Below the pieces are notes generated by a model. The model had not been told where the DNA came from, did not search any database, and saw nothing but the letters and a program-made list of their open reading frames with translations. The position numbers and the translations under genes are program-made. A stretch of 64,000 nt of DNA from Bradyrhizobium sp. AUGA SZCCT0158 (GTDB taxonomy: Bacteria > Pseudomonadota > Alphaproteobacteria > Rhizobiales > Xanthobacteraceae). The DNA lies in contig NZ_JAFCME010000019.1 in NCBI RefSeq assembly GCF_018130065.1, positions 58,015 through 122,014 on the forward strand. The letters run 5' to 3'. Shown here in pieces: positions 60,596-64,000 of this stretch. Numbering within the stretch: the first letter of the stretch is position 1; every line of letters starts with the position of its first letter.

Positions 60596-62176
60596 ATGCC
60601 CATTTCACAAGCCGCTCCAGGCGTCGTCGGACCGTTCGCCGGCCTCGACGTGCCGTGGCTGCTGCGGATGCGGGCCGAGAGCCGCCGCGATCATCCGTTT
60701 CTGATCTGGGCGCCGTTCGAGGCTCCGGCGCGGAGCTGGTCCTACGGCGAATTTCACGAACGCGTCGGCGCGCTGGCGGCGGGCCTGGTCAAGCGCGGCA
60801 TCAAGCCCGGCGAATATGTGCTGATTCATCTCGACAATTGCATCGAGGCGATGCTGGCGTGGTTCGCCTGTGTCGAGCTCGGCGCCATCGCCGTCACTAC
60901 CAACACCCGTTCGGCCGCCGCCGAAATGGAATATTTCGCCGGCCATTGCGGCGCGGTCGCCGCGATCACCCAGCCGTCCTATGCCGAATTGATTTCGGCC
61001 CATTGCCGCGACCTGCGCTGGATCGCCGTGATCTCGCATAACGCTGGCGCCGCGCCCGCGCAGGGCGCCGCCCGCGGCGATAGTTTCGAATCGTTGTTTG
61101 CCGACAGCGCCGACCGGCCGCGCCGCGCCACCGACCCGTTCGCGCCTTGCAGCGTGCAGTATACCTCCGGCACCACGTCGCGCCCGAAGGCAGTGCTGTG
61201 GACGCATGCCAACGCGCTGTGGGGCGGCAAGATCAACGCCGCCCACGAGGATTTGCATCAGAGCGACGTGCACCAGACCTATCTGCCGCTGTTTCACACC
61301 AACGCGCTGGCCTATTCGATGCTCGCAACGCTGTGGGTCGGCGCGTCCTGCGTGATCCAGCCGCGGTTTTCCGCAAGCCGGTTCTGGAACGTCGCGCTGG
61401 AGCATGGCTGCACCTGGACCTCGACGATCCCGTTCTGCCTGAAAGCGCTGCTGGAGCACGAGATCCCGAAGCATCACAAATTCCGGCTCTGGGGCACCGC
61501 GGTGAACGATCCGCCGCCTTTCGCCGCCTTCGGCGTCAAGACCATCGGCTGGTGGGGCATGACCGAAACCATCACCCACGGCATCGTCGGCGAGGTCGAT
61601 CAGCCCAACACGCCGATGTCGATCGGCCGCGCCGCGCCGGAATACGAGATCCGCATTACCGGCGACGACGGTTCACCGACGCAAGTCGGCGACACCGGCA
61701 ATCTCCTGATCAAGGGCATTCCCGGCCTGTCACTGTTCGCCGAATACCTGCACAACGAGACGGCCACCCGCGAGAGCTTCGACGAGCACGGCTATTTCAT
61801 CACCGGCGACCGCGTCACGCTGCTGGAACACGGCTTCATCAAGTTCGGCGATCGCGCCAAGGACATGCTGAAGGTCGGTGGCGAGAACGTCGCGGCGTCC
61901 GAGATCGAACAGGTGGTCGCGCTGGTGCCGGGCGTGCGCGAGGCCGCGGTGGTGGCCAAGAAGCATCCGATGCTGGACGAGGTGCCGGTCGTGTTCATCA
62001 TTCCGCTGGCGGGCGTCGAGGCCGCGCCGGCTGAACTGCAGGACAAGGTGATGGCGGCCTGTCGCAATGCGCTGGCCGACTTCAAGGTGCCGCGCGAGAT
62101 AATTTTTGTCGACGAGATGCCGCGCTCGACGCTGGAGAAGGTGGCGAAGGCGGAATTGCGGAAGTTGCTGGAGTGA
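60596..62176 (+). CDS. AMP-forming acyl-CoA ligase (AMP-binding protein)
   Basis: A 526-aa member of the ANL superfamily from the ATG at 60596, with GGGAGG upstream. ATP/phosphate loop YTSGTTSRPKAVLWTHANA, A5 motif GWWGMTETITHG, A7 HGYFITGDRV and the C-terminal catalytic lysine in RSTLEKVAKAELRKLL. It activates a carboxylic acid to an acyl-CoA via acyl-AMP. The sequence is close to crotonobetaine/carnitine-CoA ligase (CaiC)-like enzymes, but substrate assignment needs biochemical evidence. It is alone between two repeat elements. Confidence 0.9.
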   Translation: MPISQAAPGVVGPFAGLDVPWLLRMRAESRRDHPFLIWAPFEAPARSWSYGEFHERVGALAAGLVKRGIKPGEYVLIHLDNCIEAMLAWFACVELGAIAVTTNTRSAAAEMEYFAGHCGAVAAITQPSYAELISAHCRDLRWIAVISHNAGAAPAQGAARGDSFESLFADSADRPRRATDPFAPCSVQYTSGTTSRPKAVLWTHANALWGGKINAAHEDLHQSDVHQTYLPLFHTNALAYSMLATLWVGASCVIQPRFSASRFWNVALEHGCTWTSTIPFCLKALLEHEIPKHHKFRLWGTAVNDPPPFAAFGVKTIGWWGMTETITHGIVGEVDQPNTPMSIGRAAPEYEIRITGDDGSPTQVGDTGNLLIKGIPGLSLFAEYLHNETATRESFDEHGYFITGDRVTLLEHGFIKFGDRAKDMLKVGGENVAASEIEQVVALVPGVREAAVVAKKHPMLDEVPVVFIIPLAGVEAAPAELQDKVMAACRNALADFKVPREIIFVDEMPRSTLEKVAKAELRKLLE

Positions 62177-62192
62177 GCGCGGCTGTCTTCTT

Positions 62193-62270
62193 CGTCATTG
62201 CGAGCGTAGCGAAGCAATCCATACTTCCGTTCACGCTTAGATGGATTGCTTCGCTGCGCTCGTAATGACG
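62193..62270. repeat. Rhizobial intergenic inverted-repeat element
   Basis: CGTCATTGCGAGCGTAGC-GAAGCAATCCAT pairs with ATGGATTGCTTC-GCTGCGCTCGTAATGACG. It lies between convergent ligase and HD-GYP genes. Confidence 0.9.
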
Positions 62271-62278
62271 CGGAGAGC

Positions 62279-63376
62279 CTAGCCATACCCGAACGCGATC
62301 GGGCGGAAGGCCTGCAGCAAATGCTGGTCGAGCTTGTCGCCCATCTCTTCCATCACCCCGAACGCCTTGACGTGGGTGAATTGCAGCCGGTAGGCGCGCT
62401 TCTCGACCAGGGCGGCGTAGATGTCCACGATCGTCGTCAGGCGCACGATGTCGCTGATCTCCTTGCCGGAGAGGCCGTCGGGATAGCCGGTGCCGTCGAG
62501 GAATTCATGGTGGTGCAGCACCACGTCGAGCATTTCCGGCGGAAAACCGCCTTGCGCCGCCAACGCGTCATAGCCGCGGCGCGGATGCTGGCGCATCTCG
62601 TGCATTTCCTCCGGCGTCAGCGGATCCGGCTTGTCGAGGATCGCGACCGGGATGAACGCCTTGCCGACGTCGTGCAACAGCGCAGCGCGGGCGAGACGGC
62701 GCTGGTCGTCCTCGCGCATGCCAAGGTGCTGCGCGAAGGCGACCGCAAAGCCGGTCACGAACAGGCAGTGCCGATAGCTGTCGGTGTGGTGGCAGCCGAC
62801 CGTCGTCAGCCATTCACGCAGCGAGGTGTGCTTGATGGCTTTCAGAATCTTGTTTTCGGCCTGCACGATGTCGCTGTATTTCAGCGGCTCGCCGGCCCGC
62901 ATGCCGTTGAAAATCCTGACCATGACGCCGTGCGCGGCTTCGACGCCGCGGTTGAGCGCCTTGCCGCGGTCGGTCTCGTTGTAGGAGCTGTCGTCCGGGA
63001 ACGCGGCGCGGATGCGCTGCAGGATGCCCTGCGCGTCAAAGGGGCGCGCGATGGTGTCGGTGGCGCCGAGCGCCCAGGCCTGCATCGAGCCGTGATGCAG
63101 CGCGTCCGCGAGCACGAACAGCCGCGGCATCTCGCGATAGGCCTCGGTGCGCAGCTTGTTGCGCACCATCTGCACGCTCTCGGCCGAGCGCAAATTGATG
63201 TCGACCACGATGCCGGAGAGATCGCGCGCCGGCGCGTCGGGAATATCCGTGGTGGCGATCATGTCCACCTGGCCGACCGACTGCAGAATGCCGGCCAGTT
63301 CGCTGCTTTGATCGCTCCGATCCGACGCCAGCAGCAGCCGGCGCTTGGACGGAGTCTTGTTGGTTAATGCTGTCAT
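62279..63376 (-). CDS. HD-GYP domain protein (cyclic-di-GMP phosphodiesterase family)
   Basis: A 365-aa soluble protein. The N-terminal 125 residues have a receiver-like fold (KRRLLLASDRSDQSSELAGI, GIVVDINLRSAESVQMVRNK) with an Asp in the VVDIN position (Asp59). The C-terminal HD-GYP domain has HD at 235-236 (LLHDVGKAFIP), HHEFLDGTGYPDG (289-301) and the HHTDSYRHC first-helix histidines, so the metal site appears complete. It should hydrolyse cyclic-di-GMP. GGGGTC precedes the ATG. Confidence 0.92.
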   Translation of the reverse strand: MTALTNKTPSKRRLLLASDRSDQSSELAGILQSVGQVDMIATTDIPDAPARDLSGIVVDINLRSAESVQMVRNKLRTEAYREMPRLFVLADALHHGSMQAWALGATDTIARPFDAQGILQRIRAAFPDDSSYNETDRGKALNRGVEAAHGVMVRIFNGMRAGEPLKYSDIVQAENKILKAIKHTSLREWLTTVGCHHTDSYRHCLFVTGFAVAFAQHLGMREDDQRRLARAALLHDVGKAFIPVAILDKPDPLTPEEMHEMRQHPRRGYDALAAQGGFPPEMLDVVLHHHEFLDGTGYPDGLSGKEISDIVRLTTIVDIYAALVEKRAYRLQFTHVKAFGVMEEMGDKLDQHLLQAFRPIAFGYG

Positions 63377-63537
63377 AGGACCCCAGGGCCTTGCGGTGAT
63401 GACCGTCCGCCAAGCTACCGGATAAGGAGTTCCCTGTGGCTTAAGACGTATCGTGAATGTTGATTGATCGGGATCGATAGAATTTTAGGGATTCCATTCG
63501 CGGTTGTTGCCTGATCGCGGGCCGCCGCTCCACACAA

Positions 63538-63641
63538 CTGTCGTCCTCCGCGAAAGCGGGGGACCCAGTACGCCGCGGCTTCTCGGCTCTATTATCAGCG
63601 CCTCTGGAATACTGGGTCGCCCGGTCAAGCCGGGCGATGAC
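63538..63641. repeat. Intergenic inverted-repeat element
   Basis: Inner arms GACCCAGTA (63562 region) and TACTGGGTC (63610 region), with flanking local hairpins CCTCCGCGAAAGCGGGGG and GCCCGGTCAAGCCGGGC, and outer ACTGTCGTC / GATGACA. The 623-base gap 63377-64000 contains only this and the next element; short open frames there overlap the repeats and are not credible genes. Confidence 0.8.
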
Positions 63642-63720
63642 ACTGAATATGTGGCTGCGATCTCGCGGCGCATGGCGCCCGAGCTTTGCCAGAAAATCCT
63701 TACCCCCAAGAATTCAGAGG

Positions 63721-63831
63721 GCGCAGGGAATGCCGGATGCGCGCTGCACCCGCGGTCTCATGTGCGATTGTGCATAAGAATGCTGCACATGAGCATACAG
63801 GGCAGCGGAGAGCATCCGACATTCCCTGCGC
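63721..63831. repeat. Nested inverted-repeat element at the window end
   Basis: 20-bp arms GCGCAGGGAATGCCGGATGC (63721-63740) and its complement with one mismatch (63812-63831) enclose a second pair, CATGTGC (63759-63765) and GCACATG (63785-63791). Sequence following it (to about 63960, GCTCTCCCCGGTGA...) belongs to the same dispersed Bradyrhizobium repeat family as far as I recognise it. Confidence 0.75.
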
Positions 63832-64000
63832 AATGGCTTTACGGCTTATGACGCGCTCTCCCCGGTGAGACGGCCTCTATTGCCACCGTCACTGCGCAGG
63901 GCGTGAGCCATTGCGCAGCTTGACGCCGTTACGGGCGCCAGGACCACACGCTTTCACCGTACGCATCAGCCGCGACCGTCAATCGCAACTGTTACGTCCA

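Noticed and set aside
63504..63868. Two short open frames near the window end
   Set aside because: They lie within dispersed repeats and carry no domain or ribosome site.
1..64000. CRISPR array, prophage or insertion sequence
   Set aside because: No regularly spaced repeats, transposase, integrase or phage structural genes were seen in the window.

Overview
The window is GC-rich alphaproteobacterial chromosome, most likely Bradyrhizobium or a close relative in the Nitrobacteraceae. The evidence is codon usage, Tat-type and Bug-type solute-binding proteins, DUF3551 and small 'GPCW...WNCG' secreted proteins, and many copies of short inverted-repeat elements of the 'cgtcattgcgag...ctcgcaatgacg' kind that fill rhizobial intergenic regions. 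The species assignment is inference. There is no phage, transposase, CRISPR array or rRNA. One tRNA-Arg gene is present.

Layout. 1-7.4 kb: a sugar or polyol uptake and catabolism operon (end of a ROK protein, CUT1-type ABC transporter with binding protein, two permeases and ATPase, two short-chain dehydrogenases, a zinc-free alcohol/quinone dehydrogenase). 7.4-12.3 kb: an alpha/beta-hydrolase/cyclase fusion, a SnoaL-like protein, a frameshifted ABC substrate-binding gene and small secreted or membrane proteins. 12.4-17.9 kb: a tightly overlapping operon on the minus strand for an alternative haem-copper cytochrome c oxidase (CtaG-like assembly factor, tri-haem cytochrome c, subunit II with a fused cytochrome c domain, subunit I+III fusion, small membrane protein). 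18-37 kb: housekeeping and accessory metabolism (DUF5107, hydroxybutyryl-CoA dehydrogenase, MmcB, VWA protein, MBL hydrolase, PHB-depolymerase-like esterase, DHA2 MFS pump, SthA transhydrogenase, SUMF1-fold protein, a TrpRS, LLM oxidoreductase, P450, cupin, SDR, serine hydrolase). 37.5-43.9 kb: a signalling block with an HWE-type histidine kinase and two large GGDEF-EAL proteins. An HD-GYP protein lies at the far end (62.3-63.4 kb).

43.8-51.1 kb looks like accessory DNA. A 178-bp direct repeat (the 3' end of an SsuD-like LLM gene) flanks an unrecognised gene. Further on, a degenerate 5' half of tRNA-Arg and the intact tRNA-Arg(CCG) bracket about 4 kb of lower-GC DNA with two translationally coupled zinc-ribbon proteins, a secreted protein and a TPR-caspase protein.

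51-60 kb, mostly minus strand: a membrane protein/winged-helix regulator pair, followed by a cis-prenyltransferase and a B12-dependent radical SAM protein, with matching 17-bp palindromes at the operon promoter and at the prenyltransferase start codon. Next is an ArsR-SRPBCC-DUF899-DUF1428 cluster with a promoter whose operator covers the start codon, then a Bug-type binding protein. The window ends with an AMP-forming acyl-CoA ligase, the HD-GYP protein and 0.6 kb of repeat-rich non-coding DNA.
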